Source of the DNA: Utricularia gibba
Lineage: Eukaryota > Streptophyta > Magnoliopsida > Lamiales > Lentibulariaceae
Direction: 5' to 3'
Assembly (NCBI GenBank): GCA_002189035.1
Contig: NEEC01000017.1
Coordinates: 1,302,001-1,366,000, forward strand
Length of the DNA stretch: 64,000 nt
Shown here: positions 50,152 to 64,000 of the stretch, piece by piece
Layout: every line of letters begins with the position of its first letter
Position numbering within the stretch: position 1 is the stretch's first letter
Translations under genes and position numbers: made by a program
Notes under the pieces: model-generated
What the model saw: the letters and a program-made list of their open reading frames with translations, nothing else
Database searches by the model: none
Told to the model about the DNA's origin: nothing

Positions 50152-50362
50152 CTCCCACCAAACCAGAAACTGCGATCAAGAAGACCTGTAGCAGCATCCT
50201 TTTCGAAACAGGAAACCGGTAATCAGAATGTAGGCAGTTATGAACCGGTACGGGTAAGATTGGCAAAGGACCGGCTGTCATTAGAGAATGGAGGCAGTTG
50301 CTTACTTCATCTTATCCGTTACGTAGCGGCGTCTCTGGGCGGCTCCTCGCAGTGTCTCAGCC

Positions 50363-53300
50363 ATGTCGAACTGCTGCTGTCACTATGCCGCTGTGAACTG
50401 CCGCGAGGTCCTTTTGGCACCAAGATTGGCCGGTTCTCTCCCTCAGCTTTTCCCTTCTTCCTTCCTCGCTTCATCTCCTAGTCTATCGCAATCATTCTCG
50501 TCAAATCATGCAACTGGGCGTGCGATTTGGAGGCACAAACCGGCGCTTCGGAAGGTTTGATTTGTTACTATTTGAAACGGTGGCTTGTAGACAAATGGCT
50601 TCGATGCTGATGGAAGGTTCTTAAGAAATAACTCTCCTGCTTTCTGTATTAGGAGACGGAGTTAAAGATAACAAGTGGCTTGAAAGTTGAACCGCTGAAA
50701 GTGATCATATCTGGTGCACCTGGTTCAGGGACAGGAACCCTATGTGAGATGATTGCTCAGAAGGTGGTTAAATAACGGGTGATCAATATACGTACTGTGG
50801 CATTAATTGCTTTTCATTCATGTGCATTTTCTTCAGTTTGTCAAGTTGATTAAGCGTTCAAAACTTCAAATGAACCTTCTACCAGACATTGGTTCAGTGT
50901 AGCTCAATGTTGGTTGAAACACTGTGCGCAGCATACATTGGAGTGTAAAATAACACCCTCTTCTTGTGCTGCTTTGTGTTCTCTATCATACTCTGCTTTG
51001 TGGGTATCTATTTGTTGGGTCCGTTAGGTTATACAGGCATTAAGGAATTGAATATGTGGCTTCTGCTTTGTTTGTGGTTTGGGTATTTACATATGCATGA
51101 AAAAAGATTTGAGGCTGCAAATTTTATGCAGCCAAATTAACTACTGTTTTTACAATATAATGAAATTTCAGTTTGGCTTAGTGCACGTTTCTATTGGAGA
51201 TATTTTGAGAGCTGAAGTTGCAGCTGGAACAGAGACTGGAAATAGGGTGAAGGAGTATATGAACTCTATTGATTTAGTTCCAGAAGAAATCATCACACCT
51301 GTATGAAACAACTTAACCTAATAAATCATTCCATGGATTGCACTTCTGAAACTTCCTTTCATAGATGGCCACAGCCAGGCTGTCACTGCAAGATGTGAAG
51401 GAAAAAGGATGGGTATTAGATGGATATCCACAAAGTCTTGAGCAAGCACAAAGTTTAGAGACACTGAATATTAGGCCTGATGTCTTCATTATGCTCGAGG
51501 TATGATGCTGTGTAAATGTTGAGAAGGTTTCTTTATAGTTTGTTTGTAGACAAATTGTTCTTGGAGGACTTTTAATTCTTCAGGTGCGTGATGACATTCT
51601 AATTGATCGATGTGTTGGAAGAAGGCTGGATCCTTTTACTGGGAAGATCTATCATCTAAAAGATTCTCCACCAGAAAATGAAGAAATTGAAGCAAGGCTT
51701 TCTGATTTTCCAGACAATACTGAGGACAAAGTGAGGAACTAGCTTACGTGAATGTTTTCCCTGAAAATGAGCTGTAATGCTATTCCTGCTAGATACTTCC
51801 GGAATTAATATCAATTCTAGCTCTTTCTCATTTTGGAGACAATTCTTTATACATCTCAGAGGTTTTATTCAGGTTATATCAAGGCTAAAAATATACAAGA
51901 AAAGTGCAGAGTCATTTGTATCAACTTACTCAAGAATCATGAAGAAGGTAAACAAAATATTAATATTTCATTATTTTTTCATATTCTTTTAATATGTTAT
52001 CTCATATCAACAGATTGATGGAAACCAGCCGATTGAGGCTGTTTTCAAAGAGATAGATTATATATTGTCGGGACTTGAAGTGTTTAGAAAGGAGGAAGTA
52101 ATACCTGGTTCAAATTTTCATCCTTGGCATTACTGATTATTTCCATATTGCTAAGATATGCTTTAGCGTTAGAACTTGTAACCCCTTGCAGGTGAATCAG
52201 GAAGAAATGATAAGGAGCTTTATAATTCCTCTACTGAGGTCAGTTATAGGAAATCAAAGTGATTTGTGTATGCTTTAAATTTTTTGATATTGATATATTG
52301 TTTCCAGAACTCTTGGAGAGGAATACCGACCAGGTTGAACAACATTCCTCATTCTAGAGAAATTAGAAAATATTTCTATGAAGATGTGTTGCAAGCAACC
52401 CAACGAGCTGTCTTAAATGGTAAAACCCGACTAAAGGTAATTTGACATAATGAGTTTTGATCCCTACATATGCTCTTTCCTCAGCTGTACAAAGAAGGCT
52501 CATTATGTATTACTCTTCTCCAATCACATATAAACAAATGGAGAACAGCAAGAAAACTGTTTCATACGATTTCTTTGCTACCTTTAAGTTTTCTTGTTCA
52601 TCATTTAATAAAGCAAGTTTGAGCTGTAGGTGGAAATCAGTATTCCAGAGCTGAATCCGGAAATGGTGAGAACACTATCATTCTACATATTTTTCTTTTT
52701 TTTTCATGTCATTTTTGTAGTTCTTGATTTTCTTGGCCAGGATGTTTATCGGATAGGTACCTTAATGGAACTTGTACGAGTCCTCGCTCTTTCATTTGCT
52801 CAAGATGGGAAGCGTGTTAAGGTTTGTGTGCAAGGATCCATGGGGGAAGGAGCATTGTCTGGAATGCCACTTCAGCTCTCTGGTAGTCGCAAGATTTTGG
52901 AGTTCATGGATTGGGGTGATGATGGTGCCATTGGTACCTTCATCAGGTTTGGTTCCGTTGGTAAGTCATTTTCTGATAATGTATTGCAATATTGAAGATG
53001 GCAACGATTTAACTAGTCTCTTGCTCCTAATGAAGGTGGCAAAGAGGTCGAAGAGCAAGATGACATGTTTATCATAGTGGCTCCTCAAAATGCAGTGGGG
53101 AACTGTATTATTGATGTGAGCACTGAAGTAACAACCTTAATTTTCCATATTTGAGACGTCTTAGCTGATAAAGATGATGAATCTTGTAATGCAGGATTTG
53201 AAAGCTATGACTGATGCTGCTGCTCAACGTCCAGTCATCCTTGTCAATCCCCGACTGAAGGTTGGTTCTCTAATCAGGAACATGGGAGTCCCTTCTGTAC

Positions 53301-54146
53301 ATCTTCCGAAACATGTAAGCTAACATCTCTATTCTTGAATGCTTAGGATTTACCAGGTTCAAGTGGCATAATGCAAGTAAGTTCCAATCATCAAACTACC
53401 TCTACTTGGAAAATGTTGGAGTCGATTATGCACGTTTTTCCTTGATGCTTATTTGTTTTCTTCTGAGATGTAGAACTAGACAGAATAGTCTTTTGTTTAA
53501 CTTGTTGGAATCTCTGTTCCCAAAAAACACTAGAGAGTTGAGACATGGTCTCTTCAATTTCATACCCCTGAGTTTGTTCATTTACAAGACAATGGGCCGA
53601 GATAAGAGATTGGAGTACGCTGCATCATTTGAGATATGCTACCTTTTCCGGCTGCTGTACTACCTAGGAACGCAATACCCAATAATGGGTGCCCTCAGGT
53701 GATCTCATCGTTCAGAACAATCCATTGGTGAGCTTGGTGTCTGAGAAACATGCTACTCCTCCACCTGACCATGCTTTTCTTATTACCAGGATGTCATATC
53801 CCAACGACTACGAGCTCTACAAGAGGATCGACGAGTCTGCAAAAAAGGAAAAGTATGTGCTCTTATCGAAGTTTGCAAGACGGCCTAGCGGCCAGGAGAT
53901 CAATGACTCCTTCGAAGGGAAAAGCAGGTGACAGCCTCAAACTACTATGATGCACTCCCTTTTGTTCCCCATTGACGCCATTAGTGAATGTGTGTGTTAC
54001 TTGCAGAGGTAAGGCCGAGGACACTGGAATATGGTGAGAATAATCAGACATCCGCCCATCCATTTTCTTCTGAGGGAAAACTAGTTTCACAGATTCTGAT
54101 GAGCTTGATGTGTTTCTGCAGGAGGTTCTTCAGCAACTTATTCTGA
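50363..54146 (+). CDS. Chloroplast adenylate kinase 5-like protein (AK domain + DUF1995); altered active site
   Basis: Eighteen exons keep one frame (594 aa): 50363-50554, 50653-50763, 51172-51300, 51365-51499, 51584-51730, 51873-51947, 52014-52097, 52192-52242, 52308-52436, 52630-52665, 52741-52960, 53036-53115, 53195-53260, 53347-53376, 53589-53698, 53790-53927, 54007-54033 and 54122-54146. The N terminus is a Ser-rich plastid transit peptide. The adenylate kinase domain reads VIISGAPGSGTGT, FGLVHVSIGDILRAEVAAGT, KGWVLDGYPQSLEQAQSLE and IDRCVGRRLDPFTGKIYHLK. The C-terminal DUF1995 half reads WRGIPTRLNNIPHSREIRKY, VCVQGSMGEGALSGMPLQLS, DDMFIIVAPQNAVGNCIIDD and LYYLGTQYPIMGALRMSYP. It matches Arabidopsis At5g35170 throughout. 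Two key residues differ from the family: the P-loop Lys (GKGT) is Thr, and the Arg of DGFPRS is Gln. Both are needed for phosphoryl transfer, so this protein is probably inactive as a kinase. Confidence 0.93.
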
Positions 54147-54796
54147 ACTGAGAAGCAGCACCTGCCATTGAAAACAAAATAAAAAAAAAACTGAGAAGCT
54201 GAATAATTTTTCGTATTTTTATTTATCCCTCATAATTCATTTTCGTGTGAAGTTTGGTGGCGATATCTTAACTTACCGTAGGTACAAAAAATTTAATCCC
54301 TATGACTCAAAATTATATAATAGATTTTTCAATTTACTTTTTTTATAGATAGTTTGTTTTTCAATTTATGAAATTATATATTTAGTTTATTATGTTACTG
54401 AAACTAATTAATTTTAATTTTAATATTGTTACAACATTGCATTATATAAGATGTGATATAATCATTATTATTTTAAATCATATGAAAAATAAATATGATA
54501 TAACTCTAATAGGGATATTATTCAATTCGTTGAACTTAAGACACGAAAAGTATTAATATAAAATTTTATTGAGTTTGAAATTAGAGTCGGTTTATAATCG
54601 GGTGAATCAATTCATTTTTTAAAAATTTTGAAAATCATTTGGATTTTCATTGTATGGTTTTGACAAATTAAGATTACTTTTTTATAATTTTCAAAGTTGA
54701 GGGTTACATTTTTTATACTAACTAAAATTTGAATTGTTGTTTTTACAATTTTATTCTTTATTTTTATATAAAATGTAATACTTGTTTCCAAAGTCG
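54147..54796. other. AT-rich spacer upstream of MCM5
   Basis: This 650-bp AT-rich region holds the 3' UTR of the adenylate-kinase-like gene and distal MCM5 promoter. There is no gene or repeat that I can name. Confidence 0.5.
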
Positions 54797-54856
54797 CACG
54801 TGAGATCACGTGATATGCCCCCACTTCCCGTCCCTTGCCGCCAAATTCTTCCCGCC
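54797..54856 (+). promoter_or_regulatory. MCM5 promoter: two G-boxes and two E2F sites
   Basis: CACGTG occurs at 54797-54802 and 54807-54812. CCGCCAAA (reverse of the E2F consensus TTTGGCGG) is at 54838-54845, and TTCCCGCC at 54849-54856. All lie 90-150 bp upstream of the MCM5 start codon (54946). MCM genes are established E2F targets, switched on at G1/S, so the E2F pair is expected on functional grounds. The G-boxes are an extra, light/bZIP/bHLH-type input by inference. Confidence 0.75.
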
Positions 54857-54945
54857 AAGAACAGCGCTAGGAGTTCCCCTACCCGGCTGATCCAGAATTC
54901 AGCATTTTCAGTTTCACACGCAGAAGCGGTGAGGCAGAGTGAGAA

Positions 54946-59039
<4,094 letters not shown>

Positions 59040-59190
59040 AAAGTCATTCAGTGATGGGAACAAGAAACAGTGAATTTAGTGTAGGGGAGGTGCATCAACT
59101 ATCAAATTATTGGAAAAATGTCATCCCTATGACGAGTTGAAGCAGTAGAACACACATAACTCAATACAAATGTACAATGAATTACAGATC

Positions 59191-61660
59191 TCAGCCTGCC
59201 TTGGATGTTCTCGACACAGCCGGTAATACGACCGCGTCGAGATTTGCAGGGTAAGGCATCCACAGACCCAACCCACCTCGGCTCTCTCTTAACTCAGGGT
59301 GTTTCTTGAACTCTTCTATTGTTTTCACCCACTCTACTTTAGATGAATGTTCTCGGATGTGCGGGTGCAGTGTGAAAATGGAGTTGTATTCACAGTTCGG
59401 AAACATAAAAAATTTGAACTTGGCACCTAGCCTATGCACAACATACCCAAAACTCAGCTGATCTCTTGGTGTGAGGAGGTGAACCTCGTTGAACCATAAG
59501 CAGCTGAACAGGTTATTCATTGCAGTATGCTCACGGATGATGATCGCTCCTTCAGGAACATCTGCATATATAAAAAAAAAAAGGCATGCATGACTATGGG
59601 AAACTGTTGAAGAAAGCTCCAGCGCTTCTGAAATGTGAATAATATGCTTTCAAGGACCTATCTTACCACTGAGGGTGCTTTTGAGTGGACTCCATGGCTG
59701 CATTCCCTCGTACCAGTAGATTTTCATGTGCAGATCGATCAGGGGGCGAGCATATCTTTTCCTCCGCTTGTTTGAATCTGCCTCTTCATATATACTGCGG
59801 TGATGCTTATGCTGAGCAATGGCAAACGTGTGCTTTCCACGCCACAAATATCTACAATAGAGATAAAACCTCAAAGCGTGACTATGAATAGCCTTGTAGC
59901 ATTTTTGGATGAGGCATTGGATTCCCTATCAAAGTTTGTAAAAGATATTTGGTGCAGTTTGGGGTTAGAGAATCATATACCTCTCCAACAGAAGCAATGG
60001 ATCAACAATAAGCTCCATTTTCCCGTCAATCCAAATACTGTATTGGGTTTGTGGAAACAACCTATGGGTTAGAATCTTTGGGACCTTTCCATTTCTCCTG
60101 GGTTCATCATAAGGTTGGTGCTGGAGCAGAATGAGGCGCCAGATGCCGATCCACAGTCCTCCATCACTATCCTCTCTGATAGTGACATTGCTTTTGATGA
60201 ATTCAAGTGAGACTTCATCAACCACCATTAGGAAACAAAATATAGACTTTGATCGTTTACTGACATTTGACGGCTCGTGAGGTGTGTCATATGCATCAAA
60301 AATGCCTGACGCAACAACAAATCTGCATTTCTTCACATACTCAACATCTTTTGGAGCCATTTCTTCGCCTCCACCAGATATAAACCCACAATGCAGCTGA
60401 AGTATTACTTGTCATAGTTAAAGCAGATAGAAGAGGCAGAACATAACTCATCAGAGAATACACGCATGAAAGAAGATTAACAACAAACCCGCTTTTACCA
60501 CTTGATGACATTCGCATTTTTAGAAAGAAAAAAATCTCATATTGCGAAAACCAGATAAATAAAATAAGCATTTAACATTCCAAAGTGTAATGTACTACCT
60601 CCATAGTTGGCTTGACTTTGAAGCTCTCCTCTCTCTGCTCCCATGTAATATACCCACCAAAGAGTGGTTGAGATTCACTGTCACTGGAACTATCTTCCAC
60701 AATATAGGACAGTTCATGCACCACTTCATCAGGTGTCCTTCCTTCCGGGATGACTATTTTATTTGGGTCATTGGCAAGTGGTATAGGACAACCTTCATTT
60801 TGGGTAAGGCCTCTTAATATATCGATCCGCAATATAAAAGATGAAGATAAGGCAAAACAGGGAAAAAAAAAAAGATGAAATGCAGCTCTTACGATGTAGT
60901 GGTGCCACAAGCCCTATTGTGTTTAACACGCCATGTACCTTGTTATCATTGTTGCAAAGTCCTGCAAACCAAAATAACAAATGAGCAACAATGTGTGCCT
61001 GAAAGAGAAACTGACACTCTTTTGTGTAACAAAATTTTCATTGTGGATCCAAAAAAAAAAATCAAAAAACTCACAAAAGAACTTATTACAGAACAAGGAC
61101 AGCTTCAACATTAGAGAAAGTCACGGTAGCATAGCATATGACCGTGGACATAAGCAGCAAACAAGAGAGCATAGCTTGAAAATCTGTAAGCGGCAATTGC
61201 ACGCTATTTTTTTTTTTTTTTTTGTTCTACGGGAAGATAATTGCACGCTAAATTAAGCACCATAAAAATCTGAATGCCCAGTAGCTCACTCTAATTCGGT
61301 AGCTCATAAAAAGCAGTTCCTTATCAAAAAAATTAGGGCGATTCCTACCTGAAAAATCTGAACTAGTAGATTGGCAAGACCAAATATGAATCAAAGAGAC
61401 GGTGACAATCAACAAAATCGCAATAATTCCGCCGATCAAGGTCGATCGAATGAAACCCTTTCTCCATAAGCCCATTGAATAATCTTGCGACACTTTCTCA
61501 CCATACAACGGATCTCCATCGTCTACATTAAGAGTTCAGAGCATAAACACACCGAAACACAACCCATACGAAGCGACATAAATATAGCACCTTTCGGTAT
61601 TTGAAGAGGATTTCTCCGTCCAGCTCGCGAAGAAATAGACCTCTGGGCGTCCGTTTCCAT
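59191..61660 (-). CDS. DUF616 membrane protein (TOD1/MUCI70-related)
   Basis: Seven exons (61591-61660, 61349-61522, 60893-60961, 60599-60792, 59981-60396, 59667-59851, 59191-59561) give 492 aa. A single N-terminal signal anchor (GGIIAILLIVTVSLIHIWSC, about residues 51-70) predicts a type II Golgi/endomembrane protein. Then come the DUF616 motifs: SFKVKPTMELHCGFISGGG; CRFVVASGIFDAYDTPHEPS; DGGLWIGIWRLILLQHQPYD; GKVPKILTHRLFPQTQYSIW; IDGKMELIVDPLLLLERYLW; and MPYPANLDAVVLPA. Relatives in Arabidopsis include MUCI70 (mucilage/pectin) and TOD1 (reported as an alkaline ceramidase), so the reaction is not settled by family alone. The C-terminal lobe is complete. The start at 61660 is the only ATG in frame before the anchor. 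Confidence 0.88.
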
Positions 61661-62090
61661 CCAAATCAAAGCTTCAGCTGACAATGGACATGGGCTTGCG
61701 ATGAGCTCCGGCAAAAGAAAACTGGAGTGGAGCTATAGAAAATAGAAGAAGACGCCTGATTTTCTGGTAATATCATTTTTCATTAATATTAATTAATTAA
61801 TTCGTTGACCCATATTCTAAAACTCGAATCGAATCGAATCGGCGGGTCGGATCTTTCGATCACAGAACAATTAGGGCTCTTTTAAGGGACTCAGGCCCAG
61901 CGAGTCTTCATGTAAATGGGCTCACTGTGACCCAATTACTCAGTGGCCCATCAATACCCAGCGTAGCCCAGAAACGGGGAAAAAGTCGACGAATCGCCTA
62001 GAAACGTGTAGAAGCCAGGACGAAGCTCTCCAATGTGCAAATCGCGTGGTTAGGGTTGATGTACATCTCTTTGTAAAAAGACAACGAGAA
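61661..62090. promoter_or_regulatory. Bidirectional promoter with site II cluster and telo-box
   Basis: Only 430 bp separates the divergent DUF616 and TPR start codons. Four site II cores (TGGGCY or its complement) fall within 77 bp: 61894-61899, 61917-61922, 61945-61950 and 61965-61970. A telo-box TTAGGGTT lies at 62050-62057. Site II plus telo-box is the established TCP-bound signature of growth-linked housekeeping genes in plants. It is closer to the TPR gene, which it most likely serves. Shared control of both genes is inference. Confidence 0.65.
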
Positions 62091-63496
62091 ATGGCAGTGA
62101 TTGAAGAAGCCCCGGCTGACAACGATCGCAAGTCTCCGGAGGCTGCGACGGCTCGTGCGAGTTACAATTCTGACGGTTATGAGACCGCCAGCGATACAGA
62201 GCTGCAGGAGGATGTTTCGGAGGCTGAAAACCATTCTAAACATCCTCGCAGTAATGAGACAGATACTTGTTGTGTCAGCAGTGTTGGACATGGAGAGGAT
62301 TCGGCGAGCGGTGAGAGTAAGGTAAAAGCATCACTGGAGAAAGCTGAAAGTATCGGAGCTGAAGCTATCGAGGTTGTAAACAATTTTATTGGATCATGAG
62401 ATAAAGTTTATGTTACCGGATTTTTTCGGTTGATTCTAGTTTATGAAGATGGCTGGTTTTCATGAATTGATTTTCATTGCTGAAATTGCGTTGGTTGGAG
62501 TCGTATCATTTTGACTTTATTTCTATGTTTTTGAGAAGCAGAAAGCTTTGGTGGAAGCAAATGATGCAAAAGCTGAGGGAAATGCCTTGTTTAAATCAGG
62601 ACTTTATGTAGAGGCATTGTCCAAGTATGAGTTTGCGATACAGATTGCCCCTGAATGTTCTTCATCTAGTGAAGTTCGTTCAATGTGCTTTGCAAACAGA
62701 GCTGTGTGTTTCTTTAAACTGGTATTTTACTAATATCGCCTGTGTTTTTTTCAATGCAATGGTGATGATCATTGACACATATAACATTATATGGGATTCA
62801 GGGGAAGTATGAGGAGACAATCAAGGAGTGTACGAAGGCACTAGAACTGAACCCTGGCTACGTGAAAGCTATTTTAAGAAGAGCGGAGGCCCATGAAAAG
62901 CTTGAACATTTTGAAGAGTCCATTACAGGTAAGATTAACACCTAGGGATCTACATTGTAATGTCTTTTTTGTTTGGTTTTTATGCATTTCTCCACACAGA
63001 TATGAACAAGATCCTGGAACTGGATCCTTCGAATGACCAAGCTAGGAAATCTATCATACGCTTGAAGCCATTGGCTGATGAAAAGCGAGAAAAAATGAAA
63101 GAAGAGATGATAGGTTAGTGAATTTGTGTTGGTAACCCTTTTTACCTATTCAAGCCGTACTTGGCAATCTGAACCACATTTCTCTTTTACCCTTGATCTA
63201 TTTGGCTTTCCCTGAACTCAGCATGGTTTCTATGCCGCAAATATCATTTCATGCGCTGCACTCTTGTAAAGAATAGGAATGTCTTCCTTTCTTTTGTGCA
63301 ACCTCAGCATGGGGCATCCGCCTCTGTTAGATGATGTCTGGCTCAATGCCTGTACTTGATGACCTTGTTCTTGATTGCAGGAAAACTTAAGGAAATGGGG
63401 AACTCCATCCTTGGTCGCTTTGGAATGAGTGTTGAAAATTTTAAGGCTGTCAAAGACCCAAACACAGGCTCCTATTCCATTTCATTCCAGCGCTAA
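62091..63496 (+). CDS. TTC1-like tetratricopeptide repeat protein
   Basis: Five exons (62091-62372, 62542-62721, 62802-62928, 63000-63113, 63381-63496) give 272 aa. Exon 1 is an acidic, Ser-rich, probably disordered N terminus. An alternative in-phase donor near 62322 would shorten it. Three TPRs follow: AEGNALFKSGLYVEALSKYE, EVRSMCFANRAVCFFKLGKY with EETIKECTKALELNP, and GYVKAILRRAEAHEKLEHFE with DMNKILELDPSND. The C terminus GKLKEMGNSILGRFGMSVEN, then FKAVKDPNTGSYSISFQR, is diagnostic of the TTC1 group (Arabidopsis At4g30480 and others), which includes Hsp70/Hsp90-type co-chaperones. No frame break was needed. Confidence 0.93.
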
Positions 63497-63762
63497 GATG
63501 ATGCTCAAGTAAAACTCTTTCACAGTGACTGTGACTTGATTGTGGAATTCATCCCGCATAGTGTGAATTTGGCATGTGTTTGCGTTAATGGTATAATATT
63601 GAATGATAAACGAAATCGGGGAATGTGGCACGTGTTGATTGCTGCCTGATTCGATAATTTAGTAATTTAATTGGGGGCCAAGTCACTGAAAAGTGGCAAT
63701 GCAGAAGGGGAATTTATGAAACTTTCCCAGGGAAAGGAAGTGAAGGGCAGGGGCGGAGGAAG
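63497..63762. other. Spacer before the YKT6-like gene
   Basis: This 266-bp region holds the TPR 3' UTR and a GC-richer leader of the next gene (GGGGCGGAGG just before the start codon). Nothing else is supported. Confidence 0.4.
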
Positions 63763-63958
63763 ATGGTGAAGATCACGGCGTTGCTCGCATTGAAATGCCT
63801 CTCAGAGGGAGGCGATCCGATCATCTTTGCTAACGCTTCCGATCTAAGCAATTTCGGCTTCTTTCAACGTCCCAGCGTTAAGGAGTTTATCGTGTTCTTC
63901 GGTCGCGCGGTAGCGAAGCGGACGCCTTTGAACCAACGCCAGTCGGTGCAGCATGAAG
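63763..63958 (+). CDS. YKT6-like R-SNARE, first exon only (runs off the window)
   Basis: The first exon codes for MVKITALLALKCLSEGGDPI, then SNFGFFQRPSVKEFIVFFGR and a conserved basic end (TPLNQRQSVQHE). This is the longin domain of YKT61/YKT62, SNAREs that cycle on and off membranes through lipidation and act in Golgi, vacuole and autophagy fusion steps. A GT donor follows at 63959, with splice phase 1 as in the family. The C-terminal SNARE helix and CAAX box lie beyond the window. Confidence 0.9.
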
Positions 63959-64000
63959 GTGTGTATCAATCATACCTTATTCCCCCAGGCCACCTCTTTT

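Overview
This window is nuclear DNA of a flowering plant. The evidence is the many short introns, the AT-rich intergenic DNA and the plant-only families: PRE-type bHLH, mini zinc finger, MIKC MADS, OCTOPUS-like, PERK, ROP, DUF1118 and DUF616. Gene structure and base composition suggest a non-grass angiosperm. A clade-II-like DXS argues against Arabidopsis and its close relatives. The species cannot be named from the sequence.

Layout. Positions 1-4.2 kb are gene-dense: a secretory LEA-like gene, a DUF1118/RIQ-like thylakoid protein, a UBC4/5-type E2 enzyme and a small plant-specific protein. From 4.2 to 13.5 kb the DNA is mostly AT-rich and intergenic. It holds two short regulator genes (a mini zinc finger and a PRE-type atypical bHLH), two dispersed repeat families and a three-unit tandem array of about 177 bp. 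At 13.5-16.5 kb lies an unusual gene in which a MIKC MADS-box protein continues, in phase, into an RNase H-like domain. DXS, the first enzyme of the plastid MEP pathway, follows at 17.6-20.6 kb, then another AT-rich gap.

From 24 to 64 kb the DNA is dense with single-copy-type genes. In order these are OCTOPUS-like, PI31 proteasome regulator, DCD-kelch protein, PERK receptor kinase, PR-10/MLP protein, organellar ribosome recycling factor, type-II ROP GTPase, bHLH factor, METTL5-type methyltransferase, galactose/glyoxal-oxidase-like protein, an F-box relic, a chloroplast adenylate-kinase-5-like protein, MCM5, a DUF616 membrane protein, a TTC1-like TPR protein and the start of a YKT6 SNARE. These are unrelated neighbours, as is usual in plants, and not a pathway cluster. 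Two shared or S-phase-type promoters are readable, at MCM5 and at the DUF616/TPR divergent pair.

Most gene models below were assembled exon by exon with matching splice phases. Six otherwise convincing genes need a total of nine single-base changes to stay in frame. All nine sites sit at or beside short homopolymers and eight of them are missing bases. I read this as likely residual sequencing error and not mass pseudogenisation.

The strongest candidates for new biology are the MADS/RNase H-like fusion, the adenylate-kinase domain that has lost its P-loop lysine, a mini zinc finger with a ligand-position His-to-Gln change, and three GC-AG introns in 64 kb.
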